Shown here one piece after another: positions 10,577-20,613 of a stretch of DNA of 64,000 nucleotides. The stretch is from contig NZ_FMZQ01000001.1 in assembly GCF_900102635.1 (NCBI RefSeq), positions 930,001-994,000 on the forward strand. The letters run 5' to 3'. A model generated the notes under the pieces. The model searched no databases, was not told the DNA's origin, and was given only the letters and a program-made list of their open reading frames with translations. The translations under genes were made by a program, and so were the position numbers. The first letter of the stretch is position 1; the number at the start of each line of letters is the position of its first letter. The stretch is from Ectopseudomonas chengduensis. GTDB lineage: Bacteria > Pseudomonadota > Gammaproteobacteria > Pseudomonadales > Pseudomonadaceae.

Positions 10577-11392
10577 TCAGCGTTCGATGGGCGTGTCGGG
10601 CAGGTTGCCCCACTCGGACCAGGAGCCGGCATAGGCCTTCACGCGTGGATAGCCGAGTGCCTTGGCCACCACGTAGCTGAAGCCAGAGCGACGGTGAGTC
10701 TGGCAGTGAGTGATCACTTCCTTGTCGGGCGTGATGCCCAGACCTTGCAGGACTTCGGCGATATCCGTGCGAATGCGCATACCGCGTTGCAGGTCCATGC
10801 CGGCGGTCCACTCGAAATGGGTGGCGCCGGGGATATGCCCGCCACGCGCTGAACTCAGTTTTTCGCCGCGGTATTCGTCTGCGCCGCGCACGTCCCAGAT
10901 GGCCAGGTCGGCGGCATCCAGGCGCGACTGCAGGTACTCGCGGGTGGCGGTGGGGGCATCGCTCAGCGTCAGTGATACCTCGGTGCGGGTTACTGCGGGC
11001 TCCTCCTGGCTCAGCTCGAGGCCATCGCTGATCCAGGCCTGCAGACCTCCATTGAGGAAGTGGTAACGCTGATGACCGATCACGTCGAGCAGCCAGATGA
11101 AGCGACCGGCCCAGGGGCCGCCCTCATCGTCGTAGACCACATAAACGGCATTCGCGTGATGACCGATATCGGCGAACAGCGCTTCGAGCTGCGCTCGCTC
11201 GGGTAGCAGGCCGGGGGCGGGCGGCAGGCCCAGTTGCGTGCGCTTGGCATCCACCCAGCGCGCACCTGGGATGTGGCCGGCGGCGTAGCGCGCTGCGCTG
11301 CTCAGATCGAGCAGGATCAGGTCGGCTGCATCCAGGCGTTTGGCCAGTTGGGCTGGCTCGATCACCAGTGGCAAGTTGTCGAAGGCGGACAT
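10577..11392 (-). CDS. rhdA: Thiosulfate sulfurtransferase (rhodanese) RhdA
   Basis: The 271-residue protein has two tandem rhodanese domains. The C-terminal one carries the active loop CQTHRRSG with catalytic Cys230, matching the Cys230 and the CQTHHR-type loop of Azotobacter vinelandii RhdA. It moves sulfane sulfur from thiosulfate to acceptors such as cyanide or thiols. Arg/Asp-rich segments of the inactive N-terminal domain ([20 protein letters not shown]) are typical. The ATG at 11392 follows AAGGAGG. The gene lies between the HDOD gene and psd on the same strand. Confidence 0.93.
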   Translation of the reverse strand: MSAFDNLPLVIEPAQLAKRLDAADLILLDLSSAARYAAGHIPGARWVDAKRTQLGLPPAPGLLPERAQLEALFADIGHHANAVYVVYDDEGGPWAGRFIWLLDVIGHQRYHFLNGGLQAWISDGLELSQEEPAVTRTEVSLTLSDAPTATREYLQSRLDAADLAIWDVRGADEYRGEKLSSARGGHIPGATHFEWTAGMDLQRGMRIRTDIAEVLQGLGITPDKEVITHCQTHRRSGFSYVVAKALGYPRVKAYAGSWSEWGNLPDTPIER

Positions 11393-11442
11393 GACGGCCT
11401 CCTTGAATGAAAAGAGGTCGATTGTAGCGGAAACAGAGCGCT

Positions 11443-12966
11443 TCAGCGCCCGCGCCTGGAAAAGCTGCCCAGCGCGCGCTCGATGCACTGCACGGTCTTG
11501 CCGAACGCCTGCAGGCAGACGTCATTGAGCGGTTGGCCGCCCTGGTCGGCCACGACCAGCATCACCACCCGACCGTTATTGGCCACAGAGCGCAGCAGCA
11601 GATGCTCGCTGGGAAACAGGGCCTTGAGGTTGCCCGGCAGCAGTGCCGAAAACTGCGCCACGTTGCTGGGCGTCAGGCGCAGTTGTCCTGGCGCGCTGAG
11701 CAGGCGTTTCAATACCTGACTTTGTGCCGGGTCGAGGCTGAGGGTGGCCGCGCTGGCATTGAGCCCCGCCTGTTGCTGGGTTAGCAGGCGGGTGTGCTGG
11801 CGATCAGCAAGAAGCAGCAGCACGCGCTTCAGGCCGCAGGCCTGCAAGGCGTCGCGGGCGCAGGCAGTCAGCTGCGGCACGTTGGCAAAGGTGCTGGGTT
11901 CGGCGAGCAGGCGTGCACAGTGCTGGCGCCAGATGGCAAGGTCATCGCGCTTGGGTGGCGCTGCGGCGCTGACGGCTGGCTTCAGGCGATGGGCGTCCCA
12001 CGGCCAGATCAGTGCCTGGGCCGGGTGCCAGAGTGCGTGATCGTGAATCAGGCGTGCGCTGCTCACGGCGTGCTGGTGCACTTCCTGTTGCAGCTCATTC
12101 AGAGGAATCTGCAGGTAAAGTCCGGTAAGGCGTTGCCAGCGTAGGCTGTGCGCGGTATCCCAGGCGTGGTGGGCGGATACTGCTAAGCCGTTGGCCAGCA
12201 GCACGCAGTTGCTCGGATGGGTGAGCCAGTGGCGCAGGGGGATGTCGGCGTCGAGCATCTGCTGTTGATGCAGCGGATGCTCGTTGTCGCGAGCGATGTG
12301 CAGCGCCCGGACCAGTTGGCGACGATCACGCTCGAGCAGGCGGTAGCCGCGCACGATCCATTCTGGCAGTCGCCAGCGCTCGGCCAGTTTGACGCACAGC
12401 TGGATCAAGGTGACGCCGAGCAGCTCTTTCTCGACAGCAGCGGGCCGTTCGCCCTTGAGCAGCACGCGTTGCTCCCAGGCCTCGAACAGCTGCGGATGGG
12501 CGCACAGCAATGGCCAGATGGGTGAGAGAAACAGCAGGCTGCAGCCGTGCAGTTCATTCCACAGACGCGCCAGGCGAGCACCGAACAGGCCACGAGCCTG
12601 TTGGCTGGCATGCTGACTGATCAGCAAAATCTGCTTGAATGCTAGAGGGATGTCACTTTCTGGCAGGGCAGGCGCCTGGCTGAGCAGGGCTTCGCAGCGG
12701 CTCAGGCCCAGGCGCGACAGCGCAGTTTCGACGCTCTCGGCTGGATCGCTGAGGCTGTTGCTCGATTGGTTTGCCTCGCGCAGTACCTGCAGGGCGAAAG
12801 AGGGGCTGGACTCTATCGCCTCGGCAATTTCGCGCCAGGTCCGGCGACTGTCTCCCAGGATGCGACGCAGGCGCAAATGCTGCTGCTGCTCGATAGGCAG
12901 TGGCAACTTGCCCAGATGTTGTACCCAGGCGTCCAGAGTGCGTGGCAGAGACTTTGACGTCGGCAT
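11443..12966 (-). CDS. HDOD-domain protein (PA4955-type)
   Basis: This 507-residue cytoplasmic protein has an N-terminal HDOD-like region (about 15-220): LPLPIEQQQHLRLRRIL, SSPSFALQVLREAN and SVETALSRLG fit the HDOD helices, which resemble an HD phosphohydrolase lacking its metal ligands. The C-terminal part (about 330-507) looks like a degenerate GAF-type sensor domain (LLLLADRQHTRLL, VVMLVVADQGGQPL). Such proteins act as signalling scaffolds. It is divergent from motA and shares a 119-base intergenic region with it. The ATG at 12966 (MPTSKSLPRTLD) gives the family-like N-terminus; the longer reading from 13062 overlaps the motA promoter. Function is unknown. Confidence 0.7.
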   Translation of the reverse strand: MPTSKSLPRTLDAWVQHLGKLPLPIEQQQHLRLRRILGDSRRTWREIAEAIESSPSFALQVLREANQSSNSLSDPAESVETALSRLGLSRCEALLSQAPALPESDIPLAFKQILLISQHASQQARGLFGARLARLWNELHGCSLLFLSPIWPLLCAHPQLFEAWEQRVLLKGERPAAVEKELLGVTLIQLCVKLAERWRLPEWIVRGYRLLERDRRQLVRALHIARDNEHPLHQQQMLDADIPLRHWLTHPSNCVLLANGLAVSAHHAWDTAHSLRWQRLTGLYLQIPLNELQQEVHQHAVSSARLIHDHALWHPAQALIWPWDAHRLKPAVSAAAPPKRDDLAIWRQHCARLLAEPSTFANVPQLTACARDALQACGLKRVLLLLADRQHTRLLTQQQAGLNASAATLSLDPAQSQVLKRLLSAPGQLRLTPSNVAQFSALLPGNLKALFPSEHLLLRSVANNGRVVMLVVADQGGQPLNDVCLQAFGKTVQCIERALGSFSRRGR

Positions 12967-13004
12967 ATTGGCTCGAGTCGAACTGGCTTTTGACCATAAC
13001 TGGC

Positions 13005-13031
13005 TATAGTCTGGCGTATAAGCTCCGATAA
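13005..13031 (+). promoter_or_regulatory. FliA (sigma-28)-like promoter of motAB
   Basis: TATAGTCT (13005-13012), an 11-base spacer and TCCGATAA (13024-13031) match the flagellar consensus TAAAGTTT-N11-GCCGATAA at 6/8 and 7/8 positions with exact spacing. Transcription would start near 13038, about 48 bases before motA. Confidence 0.6.
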
Positions 13032-13085
13032 TTAGAAGGGTTGTTTTTAATAACCCGTCCACTAGGCACTACAAGCGTTTACTCC

Positions 13086-13937
13086 ATGGTAAAAATCTTA
13101 GGCATCATTGTCGTCTTTGGCTGTGTGCTCGGCGGGTTCATACTCTCGGGCGGGAAGTTCATGGCATTGGTCCACCCCTTCGAGGTTCTGATTATTGGCG
13201 GCGCGGCGCTGGGTGCATTCCTCCAGGCCAACCCCGGCAGCATGTTCATGCAGGTTTTCAAGAAATCGCTGAGCATGTTTGGCAGTCGCTTTACCCACGC
13301 TTATTACCTCGAAGTGCTCAAACTGCTGTACGAGATCCTCAACAAGAGTCGCCGCGAGGGCATGATGGCCATCGAGGCAGACGTCGAAGATCCCAACGCC
13401 AGTCCGATCTTCAGCAAGTATCCCGGTGTGCTCAAGGATGCGCGGATGACTGCGTTCATCTGCGATTACCTGCGCATCATGTCTTCCGGCAACATGGCGC
13501 CGCACGAACTCGAAGGCCTGTTCGACATGGAACTGGCCAGCCTCAAGGAGGAAGTTGAGCACCCGGCGCACGCCGTGGCCAAGGTCGCCGACGGCATGCC
13601 GGCCATGGGTATCGTCGCGGCCGTGCTGGGCATCGTGATCACCATGTCGATCCTGGCAGAAGCGGACAACGCGCAGATCGGTGAGAAGGTGGGTACTGCT
13701 CTGGTCGGTACCTTCCTCGGCATTCTCGCTTCCTACGGTTTTTTCGGCCCACTGTCGAACGCGCTGGAGCATGACGCCAAGGAAGAGCTGAACCTTTACG
13801 AAGCGATCAAGGCGACCCTGGTCGCGTCTGCCTCGGGCATGCCGCCGACCCTGGCCGTAGAGTTCGGGCGCAAGGTGTTGTATCCGGCGCATCGTCCGAG
13901 CTTCAGCGAGCTCGAACAGGCCATGCGCGGCAGCTAA
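13086..13937 (+). CDS. motA: Flagellar stator protein MotA
   Basis: MotA (283 residues) forms with MotB the proton-driven stator ring in the inner membrane. Four membrane segments are visible: about 4-22, 32-52, 170-190 and 202-222. The large cytoplasmic loop between segments 2 and 3 holds charged residues that contact the rotor. The Pro-containing segment VADGMPAMGIVAAVLGIV is the family signature. The ATG at 13086 has a poor Shine-Dalgarno but gives the normal family length and N-terminus MVKILGIIVVFG. motB follows after 3 bases. Confidence 0.95.
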   Translation: MVKILGIIVVFGCVLGGFILSGGKFMALVHPFEVLIIGGAALGAFLQANPGSMFMQVFKKSLSMFGSRFTHAYYLEVLKLLYEILNKSRREGMMAIEADVEDPNASPIFSKYPGVLKDARMTAFICDYLRIMSSGNMAPHELEGLFDMELASLKEEVEHPAHAVAKVADGMPAMGIVAAVLGIVITMSILAEADNAQIGEKVGTALVGTFLGILASYGFFGPLSNALEHDAKEELNLYEAIKATLVASASGMPPTLAVEFGRKVLYPAHRPSFSELEQAMRGS

Positions 13938-13940
13938 GCC

Positions 13941-14936
13941 ATGGAAAATAACCAACCTATCATCGTCAAGCGGGTCAAGAAGACCGCTGGCGGACACCAT
14001 GGCGGTGCCTGGAAGATCGCTTTTGCCGACTTCGCAACCGCCATGATGGCGTTCTTCCTGGTCATGTGGCTGATGACATCGGCCACTCCGGAACAGAAGA
14101 AAGCCATTTCCGGCTATTTCCAGGACCCGATCGGTTTCACCGAGAGTGCCAGTCCATACGCCATCGACCTGGGCGGCACGCCTACGCCAGCGCCCGAGCG
14201 CACCCTTAATCCTGACATCTCCGAGACGCCGGAGAGTCAACCGGATGAGTCCGGCGTCAGCACCGATCAGATCGAAACCCTGGCTGAAAAGATGGAGCAG
14301 GAGCGTCTGGAACTGCTGTTGCAGGAGCTGCAGAACAAGGTCGAAGAGAATCCCGAGCTGCAGCGTTTCAAGGACCAGATACTGTTCGAAATCACCCAGG
14401 ATGGCCTGCGCATCCAGATCATGGACGCCGAGAATCGACCGATGTTCGCCCTCGGCAGTGCCAACCTTCAGCCCTATTTCGAAGACATCCTGCTGGCCAT
14501 GGCCGACACCATTCGCGCGGTGCCGAACAAGATCAGCATCAGCGGTCACACTGATGCCAAACCGTTCGTAGGGCGCGGCGATTTCGGCAACTGGGAGCTG
14601 TCATCCAACCGTGCCAACGCCGCGAGGCGCACATTGGTGGCGGGCGGGTACCCGGACGAGCAGGTGGCGCGGGTGGTCGGCTATGCCTCGTCGGCGCTGT
14701 TCGATCGTGAGGATCCGTTCAACCCGGTCAATCGGCGCATCGATATCGTCGTGCTGACCAAGAAGGCGCAGCGCGCCATCGAGGGCGAACAAGGCGTCGA
14801 GGAAGGCACTGCGCCCGCGCCAGGCGAGGCTCCGGCGGATGCGGCGAGTGAACCGCTAGCGCCAGAGCAACTGCAGCAGCGCCTGAATATCTTCGAAGAA
14901 GGCGCCTTGCAGTTCGATCAACTTAATAATCAGTAA
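13941..14936 (+). CDS. motB: Flagellar stator protein MotB
   Basis: MotB (331 residues) has a short cytoplasmic N-terminus, one membrane segment (about 28-48) holding the proton-carrying Asp30 in [14 protein letters not shown], and a periplasmic OmpA-like peptidoglycan-binding domain (about 165-275, with [11 protein letters not shown] and [12 protein letters not shown]) that anchors the stator. The C-terminal tail (275-331) is Ala/Pro/Glu-rich. It directly follows motA and its 3' end overlaps the convergent rsgA by 7 bases. Confidence 0.95.
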   Translation: MENNQPIIVKRVKKTAGGHHGGAWKIAFADFATAMMAFFLVMWLMTSATPEQKKAISGYFQDPIGFTESASPYAIDLGGTPTPAPERTLNPDISETPESQPDESGVSTDQIETLAEKMEQERLELLLQELQNKVEENPELQRFKDQILFEITQDGLRIQIMDAENRPMFALGSANLQPYFEDILLAMADTIRAVPNKISISGHTDAKPFVGRGDFGNWELSSNRANAARRTLVAGGYPDEQVARVVGYASSALFDREDPFNPVNRRIDIVVLTKKAQRAIEGEQGVEEGTAPAPGEAPADAASEPLAPEQLQQRLNIFEEGALQFDQLNNQ

Positions 14937-15961
14937 TCGTCTTCCGGCAGGCTGGCGATGATGTGCCGGTAGCTGGCCATGCGCTGCGGCTGCACGCGGC
15001 CGTCTTCCAGGGCCTGCAAAAGCGCACACCCGGGTTCGCGATCATGCTTGCAGTCACGGAAGCGGCAGCGCCCGAGCAGGTCGTGGAATTCGATGAAGCC
15101 CGCTTCCACGTCATCGCGGCTGACATGGCCGAGGCCGAATTCGCGAATGCCTGGGGAGTCGATCAGTTGACCGCCACCGGGAAAGTGGAAAAGCCGTGCG
15201 GTGGTGGTGGTGTGCGTCCCCTTGCCGGTCAACTCCGACAGCGCGCCGACACGCGTATCTACACCGGGCAGCAGGCTGTTGACCAAGGATGATTTGCCTA
15301 CGCCAGATTGGCCGACGAATACGCTGACGTTTCCGTTCAGGCGATGTTTCAGCTGCTCCATGCCATCGCCCTGATGGGCCGAGACTTCCAGCAGCGGGTA
15401 CTCGAGCTCACGATAGACCTTGAGCAGCGCGTCCAGCGCTACCTGGTTCTGCTCATCGATCAGATCGGCCTTGTTCAGCAGCAACAGCGGGCGAATGCCC
15501 GCGTGCTCGGCGGCAACCAGATAACGGTCGATCAGGTTGGCGTGCGGCTCGGGCAGCGGCGCGAAGACGATGACGATCTGGTCGACGTTGGCCGCCACCG
15601 GCTTGAGTTGGCCGCGGATGTCGGGGCGGCACAGTTCGCTGTTTCTCGGCAGTTGCGCGACGATGACGCCGTCACCCTGATTGCCGGGGCGCCAGACTAC
15701 CTGGTCACCAGTGACCAGTGCCGGCAGGTTGGCGCGCAGGTGGCAGCGAAACACCTGGCCGGCCATCTCGCCCTGCAAACCTTCGATTTCCACCTGTACG
15801 CCGAAATGGGCGATTACCAGTCCGGTCTGTTCCGGGCCGAGGTCACCGCCTTCCAGTGCTTCCATTGCCCGTGATTCACGCTTGGCGGCGCGGGCGGCGC
15901 GCTCGCCTTGAATCTTTTCGATCCGCCAGTTCTGGCGGCGGTTGAGTTGGCGTTTGGCCAT
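14930..15961 (-). CDS. rsgA: Small-subunit ribosome maturation GTPase RsgA
   Basis: RsgA (343 residues) is a circularly permuted GTPase that checks the 30S decoding centre late in assembly. The permuted motif order is visible: G4 NKAD at 163-166, then G1 GQSGVGKS at 217-224, then G3 DSPG at 268-271. An N-terminal OB fold spans about 45-120. The C-terminal zinc site uses Cys299, Cys304, His306 and Cys312. The gene is convergent with motB (7-base overlap) and divergent from the methyltransferase. Confidence 0.95.
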   Translation of the reverse strand: MAKRQLNRRQNWRIEKIQGERAARAAKRESRAMEALEGGDLGPEQTGLVIAHFGVQVEIEGLQGEMAGQVFRCHLRANLPALVTGDQVVWRPGNQGDGVIVAQLPRNSELCRPDIRGQLKPVAANVDQIVIVFAPLPEPHANLIDRYLVAAEHAGIRPLLLLNKADLIDEQNQVALDALLKVYRELEYPLLEVSAHQGDGMEQLKHRLNGNVSVFVGQSGVGKSSLVNSLLPGVDTRVGALSELTGKGTHTTTTARLFHFPGGGQLIDSPGIREFGLGHVSRDDVEAGFIEFHDLLGRCRFRDCKHDREPGCALLQALEDGRVQPQRMASYRHIIASLPEDDY

Positions 15962-16048
15962 GGAGCATCCGGATAGTGGAGTGTTGATCGCGGCGAGTTT
16001 AGCATGAGCGCTCGGCGGCCATTCGGCTGTCAGGAACAGAGGTCGGGA

Positions 16049-16843
16049 ATGACGGCAGGCGAGGAACGAACGGTGCTGCGGCTACCGTTATTGCGCGCTC
16101 TTTTGGCGCAAGGTCTGGCCTTGGCGCTGGTGGTGGTGCTGGTCTATCTGCTGGCGTTGCTGCCCTGGCGCATGTCGTTGTTTTCGGTGGCGCTGCTGCA
16201 AGGTGTTGTGGCCGCCGGGATCGGCTGGCGCCTGGGTCTGTCACGCTGGTGGTTGTGGATCAATCTGGCGTTTCTGCCCGCGCTGCTGGTGATGCAGCGC
16301 GCCGATTTACCGGCCTGGTTGTTCCTGCTGGGTTTCGTCCTGCTGCTACTGGTCAACTGGAACAGTCTGCGCGAACAGGTGCCGCTCTACCTGAGTGGGC
16401 GCAAGGCGCAGCAGCGTCTGCAGCAGTGCTTGAGCGAACGCGAGCCGCCGCTGCGCTTCGTCGACCTGGGCTGTGGTACTGCTGGCACGGTGCTACAGCT
16501 GGCCAGACGGTTTCCGCGCGGGCAGTTCGTCGGTGTCGAGACGGCGCCGCTGCTCTTCGTTTTCGCCTGGCTACGCTGCCTGCTGCAGGAGAACTGCAGC
16601 ATTCGTTATCGGAGTCTGTGGCAGGTCGAGCTCGGCGACTTCGATGTCGTCTACTGCTTTCTCTCGCCCGTGCCGATGCCGCGTCTGTGGGCCAAGGCGC
16701 AAGTCGAGATGCACGCCCATAGCTGGCTGATCAGCAACACCTTCGAGATTCCGGGCGTGCCGGCTGATCGCGAGCTCGAGATCAACGAGGGGCGGCAAAC
16801 GTCCCTGTTTCTCTGGCACATGAAGGGTGCCGAGATCAGCTAG
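16049..16843 (+). CDS. Membrane-anchored class I SAM-dependent methyltransferase
   Basis: The 264-residue protein has three or four hydrophobic segments in its first 95 residues (for example [17 protein letters not shown] and [14 protein letters not shown]), then a class I methyltransferase domain: motif I is [16 protein letters not shown], followed by QFVGVETAP and a [11 protein letters not shown] acidic loop. The substrate is not known. The start ATG at 16049 follows GAGG at about 9 bases; an in-frame ATG at 16004 would add 15 polar residues. It lies 29 bases before orn and may be co-transcribed with it. Confidence 0.75.
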   Translation: MTAGEERTVLRLPLLRALLAQGLALALVVVLVYLLALLPWRMSLFSVALLQGVVAAGIGWRLGLSRWWLWINLAFLPALLVMQRADLPAWLFLLGFVLLLLVNWNSLREQVPLYLSGRKAQQRLQQCLSEREPPLRFVDLGCGTAGTVLQLARRFPRGQFVGVETAPLLFVFAWLRCLLQENCSIRYRSLWQVELGDFDVVYCFLSPVPMPRLWAKAQVEMHAHSWLISNTFEIPGVPADRELEINEGRQTSLFLWHMKGAEIS

Positions 16844-16872
16844 ACTTGGCGCCTGAGCCAAGGAGCCTAACC

Positions 16873-17415
16873 ATGCAAAACCCCAACAACCTGATCTGGA
16901 TCGACCTGGAAATGACCGGGCTGGAGCCGGAACGCGATGTGATCATCGAGATGGCCACCATCGTCACCGACAGCGAGCTGAACGTGTTGGCCGAGGGCCC
17001 GGTGATCGCCGTCCACCAGAGCGACGAAGCTCTGGCCGGCATGGACGAATGGAACACCCGCACCCATGGCCAGAGCGGCCTGACCCAGCGCGTACGCGAA
17101 AGCAAGATCGACACGGCGGCGGCCGAAGCACAGACCATCGCCTTCCTCGAACAGTGGGTGCCCAAGGGCAAGTCACCCATCTGCGGCAACAGCATCGGCC
17201 AGGATCGCCGCTTTCTCTACAAGTACATGCCGGCCCTGGAAGCCTACTTCCACTACCGCTACCTGGACGTGTCGACGCTGAAGATCCTCGCTGGCATGTG
17301 GGCGCCAGCGGTCAAGGACAGCTTTCAGAAAACCGCCACCCACCAGGCGCTGGATGACATTCGCGAGTCCATTGCCGAGCTGCGCCACTACCGTGAGCAT
17401 TTCCTCAAGGTGTAA
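16873..17415 (+). CDS. orn: Oligoribonuclease
   Basis: Orn (180 residues) is a DEDD-family 3'-5' exonuclease that degrades RNA dinucleotides, including pGpG from c-di-GMP breakdown. The acidic residues Asp11 and Glu13 in WIDLEMTGL, and the later NSIGQDRRF and [11 protein letters not shown] motifs, supply the DEDDh active site. The ATG at 16873 has AAGGAG about 8 bases upstream and gives the standard N-terminus. Its presence near fimX and the diguanylate cyclase gene is part of the conserved Pseudomonas order. Confidence 0.96.
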   Translation: MQNPNNLIWIDLEMTGLEPERDVIIEMATIVTDSELNVLAEGPVIAVHQSDEALAGMDEWNTRTHGQSGLTQRVRESKIDTAAAEAQTIAFLEQWVPKGKSPICGNSIGQDRRFLYKYMPALEAYFHYRYLDVSTLKILAGMWAPAVKDSFQKTATHQALDDIRESIAELRHYREHFLKV

Positions 17416-17461
17416 ATGAGCCACTCCGGCGCGTCCCGCGTGCCGTGCGAGTAGCGTAGCG

Positions 17462-17515
17462 CGGATGCAATCCGGGGAAGCGGGCGGCGCCATTCCCGGA
17501 TTTCATCCGGGCTAC
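17462..17515. repeat. REP-like palindrome pair (family B, CCCGGAT type)
   Basis: A partial palindrome CGGAT-GCA-ATCCG (17462-17474) is followed by a perfect one, CCCGGAT-TTC-ATCCGGG (17495-17511), then CTAC. The element lies between the convergent orn and queG, and its last bases supply the TAG stop codon of queG. A single copy of the same family is at 41351-41367. Confidence 0.65.
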
Positions 17516-18576
17516 AGAGCACCGTGTCGCGCCAGTGCCCACTCGACATGCTCGCGCACTAGCTCCGACGGGTGTTCGCGGCGCGCCTGCAGAGCCTGTA
17601 GTACCGGGATGGTGGAGGGCGCGTTGCCCAGGCCGACCGCCAGGTTACGCAGCCAGCGCTCGTAGCCGGCGCGGCGTAGCGGCGAACCCTCGGTGCGACT
17701 GAGAAACTCCTCTTCCGTCCACATGAACAGCTCGGCCAGGCCGCTGTTGTCCAGGCCGTGGCGCGGCTGGAAGTCGCCCTGCTCGGTGGGGCGAGCGAAG
17801 CGATTCCAGGGGCAGACGATCTGGCAGTCGTCGCAGCCGAACACGCGGTTGCCGATGGGCGCACGCAGCTCTTCGGGGATCGAGCCTTTCAGCTCGATGG
17901 TCAGGTAGGAGATGCAGCGCCGGGCATCCAGCACGTAGGGCCCGGCGAAGGCCGCAGTAGGGCAGATATCCATGCACGCGGTGCAGCGTCCGCAATGCTC
18001 GCTGGCGTGTGGGGCGTCCACCGGCAGCGGTAGGTCGACGAACAGTTCGCCGAGAAAGAAATAGCTGCCGGCCTTGCGGTTGAGCACCAGAGTGTTCTTG
18101 CCGATCCAGCCGAGACCGGCTTTTTCGGCGATGGCCTTTTCCAGCACCGGGGCGCTGTCGACGAAGGCACGGTAGCCGAACGGACCGATCTGCTGCTGGA
18201 TGCGTTCGGCCAGCTGTTGCAGGCGCTTGCGGATCAGTTTGTGGTAGTCGCGGCCCAGAGCGTAGCGCGATACGTAGGCCTGCTCCGACTCTTTGAGGCG
18301 CTGGGCCATCTGCGTGTCGCCGGGCAGATAGTCCATGCGCAGCGACACCACGCGCAGGGTGCCAGGTACCAGTTCGTCCGGGTGTGAGCGCTTGCTGCCG
18401 TGGGCGGCCATGTACTCCATCTCGCCCTGATAGCCGGCTGCCAGCCAGCGTTGCAGGTGCGCCTCGTGTTCGCCCAGCTCGACATCGGTGATGCCGACCT
18501 GCTGAAAGCCCAGCTCACGTCCCCAGTCCTTGATGGACAGGGCCAGAGCGTTGAGGTCGAGGGTTTGATCGGACAT
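17512..18576 (-). CDS. queG: Epoxyqueuosine reductase QueG
   Basis: QueG (354 residues) reduces epoxyqueuosine to queuosine in tRNA, using cobalamin and two [4Fe-4S] clusters. The ferredoxin-type cluster motifs are clear: CGRCTACMDICP near residue 193 and CDDCQIVCPWN near 245. The C-terminus is a HEAT-like repeat region for tRNA binding. The ATG at 18576 (MSDQTLDLNALALS) is favoured over 18642, which would overlap the divergent nnr promoter region. The stop codon lies inside a REP-like palindrome. Confidence 0.93.
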   Translation of the reverse strand: MSDQTLDLNALALSIKDWGRELGFQQVGITDVELGEHEAHLQRWLAAGYQGEMEYMAAHGSKRSHPDELVPGTLRVVSLRMDYLPGDTQMAQRLKESEQAYVSRYALGRDYHKLIRKRLQQLAERIQQQIGPFGYRAFVDSAPVLEKAIAEKAGLGWIGKNTLVLNRKAGSYFFLGELFVDLPLPVDAPHASEHCGRCTACMDICPTAAFAGPYVLDARRCISYLTIELKGSIPEELRAPIGNRVFGCDDCQIVCPWNRFARPTEQGDFQPRHGLDNSGLAELFMWTEEEFLSRTEGSPLRRAGYERWLRNLAVGLGNAPSTIPVLQALQARREHPSELVREHVEWALARHGAL

Positions 18577-18602
18577 GGGCGGGCGCAGGCGATGGACGTA
18601 GG

Positions 18603-18608
18603 TATAAT
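18603..18608 (+). promoter_or_regulatory. Perfect -10 box upstream of nnr
   Basis: TATAAT lies 28 bases before the nnr ATG in the 60-base queG/nnr divergent gap. No good -35 box is seen at the expected distance, so the call rests on the -10 element alone. Confidence 0.35.
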
Positions 18609-18636
18609 TCTGCCAGACATCCGTGGTGAGCGAGCC

Positions 18637-20136
18637 ATGCATCTACTACCAGCCTCTTTACCGTTGAGCCTGCACAGTGCCGAACAGGTGCGTGCGCTGG
18701 ATGCGCAGTTGATCGCCGCCGGCACGCCCGGTTTCGAGTTGATGCAGCGCGCCGCCCACGCAGCCTGGCGCGCCTTGCGCAGACGCTGGCCGGATGCTGG
18801 CGAAATCACCGTGCTGGCCGGGCGTGGTAACAATGCCGGTGACGGCTACCTGATTGCCGCTCTGGCTCAGCGTGCCGGTTGGCGCGTGCGCGTGCTGGCG
18901 GTGGGTGAGCCCGCTGCTCTGAGTGGCGATGCTGAGCAGGCCTGCGCCGAGGCGCGAAGGGCGGGCGTCGATGTGCTGCCCTGGAGCGAATGCGCACCAC
19001 TGGCTGGCATCGTGGTCGATGCGTTGCTCGGCACGGGGCTGGCTGGTGCGGTGCGTGAGCCTTATGCCCAGGCGATGCGCATGCTCAACCAGAGTGGCTT
19101 GCCGGTGCTGGCGGTGGATATTCCTTCTGGTTTGCACGCCGATAGCGGCGCGCGTCTTGGTGTGGCCGTGCGCGCCGATCTGACCGTGACCTTCATCGCC
19201 CTCAAGCTCGGCCTGCTGACGGGCGTTGGCCCGGAGCTGTGCGGCGAGCTGCAGTTCGACGATCTGCAAGGCGATGCCCGGCTATTGGCCCAGGCGCCCA
19301 GCGTGGCGCAGCGTCTCGATCCGGCCAATCTGCCGCGCCTTGCGGCTCGGTCGCCGGTGGCGCACAAGGGCCACTTCGGTCACCTGCTGGTGATCGGTGG
19401 CGATCTGGGAATGGGCGGCGCTGCGCTGCTCTGTGCCGACAGTGCCCTGCGTGTCGGCGCTGGCCTGGTGTCACTGGCGACACGAGGCGAGCATGTCGCG
19501 GCCGCTTTGGTGCGACGGCCTGAAATCATGTGTGCGGCGGTGGCGTCGGCCAATCAGCTGTTGGCACTCACCGAGCGCGCCGATGTCTGCGTGGTGGGGC
19601 CTGGCCTGGGTCAGGGGGCCTGGTCGCGCAGTTTGCTGTCTGGCGTCTGTGGTCTCGATATGCCTCAGGTCTGGGATGCCGATGCGCTCAATCTGCTGGC
19701 TGCCGGCCAGGTCGCCGCGCCTGATCAGGGCGTGCTCACGCCGCATCCGGGCGAAGCGGCGCGTTTGCTGGGTATCGATACCGCAAGCGTGCAGGCTGAT
19801 CGGCCGGTTGCCGTGCGGGCCCTGGCGCAACGTTTTGGTCTGGTGGTGGTGCTCAAGGGCGCAGGCAGCCTGGTCGCAGCACCGGATGGGCGTCTGGCGC
19901 TGTGTGATCGCGGCCATCCGGCGATGGCGGGAGCCGGCTTGGGTGATGTTCTGGCAGGATTGATCGGTGCGCTGCTGGCGCAGGGCATGGCAGCGTATGA
20001 TGCGGCCTGCCTGGCGGTATGGCTGCATGCGCGGGCCGGTGAGGTGCTGGCTGCGCAGGGGCGCGGGCTGGCTGCCGGTGATCTGCCCTGCACCATTCGT
20101 CAGTTATTGGAGGAGTTGTGTCCTTGTGTGAAGTGA
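18637..20136 (+). CDS. nnr: Bifunctional NAD(P)HX epimerase / ADP-dependent NAD(P)HX dehydratase
   Basis: This 499-residue enzyme repairs hydrated NAD(P)H. The N-terminal YjeF_N epimerase domain (about 10-215) holds the [11 protein letters not shown] loop. The C-terminal ribokinase-like dehydratase (about 235-495) holds [11 protein letters not shown], the HPGEAARLL segment and the [11 protein letters not shown] signature for nucleotide binding. The ATG at 18637 follows CGAGCC; longer readings run through queG and are rejected. Its end overlaps tsaE by 19 bases, so it heads the compact run nnr-tsaE-amiB-mutL-miaA. Confidence 0.93.
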   Translation: MHLLPASLPLSLHSAEQVRALDAQLIAAGTPGFELMQRAAHAAWRALRRRWPDAGEITVLAGRGNNAGDGYLIAALAQRAGWRVRVLAVGEPAALSGDAEQACAEARRAGVDVLPWSECAPLAGIVVDALLGTGLAGAVREPYAQAMRMLNQSGLPVLAVDIPSGLHADSGARLGVAVRADLTVTFIALKLGLLTGVGPELCGELQFDDLQGDARLLAQAPSVAQRLDPANLPRLAARSPVAHKGHFGHLLVIGGDLGMGGAALLCADSALRVGAGLVSLATRGEHVAAALVRRPEIMCAAVASANQLLALTERADVCVVGPGLGQGAWSRSLLSGVCGLDMPQVWDADALNLLAAGQVAAPDQGVLTPHPGEAARLLGIDTASVQADRPVAVRALAQRFGLVVVLKGAGSLVAAPDGRLALCDRGHPAMAGAGLGDVLAGLIGALLAQGMAAYDAACLAVWLHARAGEVLAAQGRGLAAGDLPCTIRQLLEELCPCVK

Positions 20137-20591
20137 AACTCGAAGCGGCCGACGAAGCCGCAATGCTGACTCTGGGGGCGCGGATCGCCGAGATCAGTGG
20201 GGGGCAGGGCATCATCTATCTGCATGGTGATCTGGGCGCCGGCAAAACCACCCTTTCACGCGGCATTCTGCGCGGCCTGGGCCATGCTGGTGCGGTCAAG
20301 AGTCCGACCTTTACCCTGGTCGAACCCTACGAAATTGGCGACATGCGCGCCTTTCATTTCGATCTTTATCGTCTGGTCGATCCTGAGGAATTGGAGTTTC
20401 TCGGCATCCGCGATTACTTCGAGGGGGATGCCTTGTGCCTGATCGAATGGCCGCAGCGTGGCGCGGGCGTTTTGCCAAAGCCCGACCTGGACATTACCAT
20501 TAGCCCTCAAGCGAGCGGCCGTTCGCTGTTGCTGCAGGGGCATGGGGCTCGAGGGGAGGCCTGGTGCAATGCCCTGAGCAGCAAGGAATGA
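20118..20591 (+). CDS. tsaE: tRNA threonylcarbamoyladenosine biosynthesis ATPase TsaE
   Basis: TsaE (157 residues) is the ATPase that works with TsaB and TsaD to make t6A37 in tRNAs reading ANN codons. The Walker A motif GDLGAGKTT is at residues 37-45 and [10 protein letters not shown] follows. The GTG at 20118 overlaps nnr; its Shine-Dalgarno GGAGG (20109-20113) ends only 4 bases upstream, so the in-frame TTG at 20124 is a real alternative start. Confidence 0.93.
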   Translation: MSLCEVKLEAADEAAMLTLGARIAEISGGQGIIYLHGDLGAGKTTLSRGILRGLGHAGAVKSPTFTLVEPYEIGDMRAFHFDLYRLVDPEELEFLGIRDYFEGDALCLIEWPQRGAGVLPKPDLDITISPQASGRSLLLQGHGARGEAWCNALSSKE

Positions 20592-20613
20592 ATAAGAAAC
20601 GATGGGGTTGGTT

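Noticed and set aside
13098..14549. A 483-codon open frame opposite motA and motB
   Set aside because: It spans two proven genes and its product is a His/Gly/Asp-rich reverse translation without motifs.
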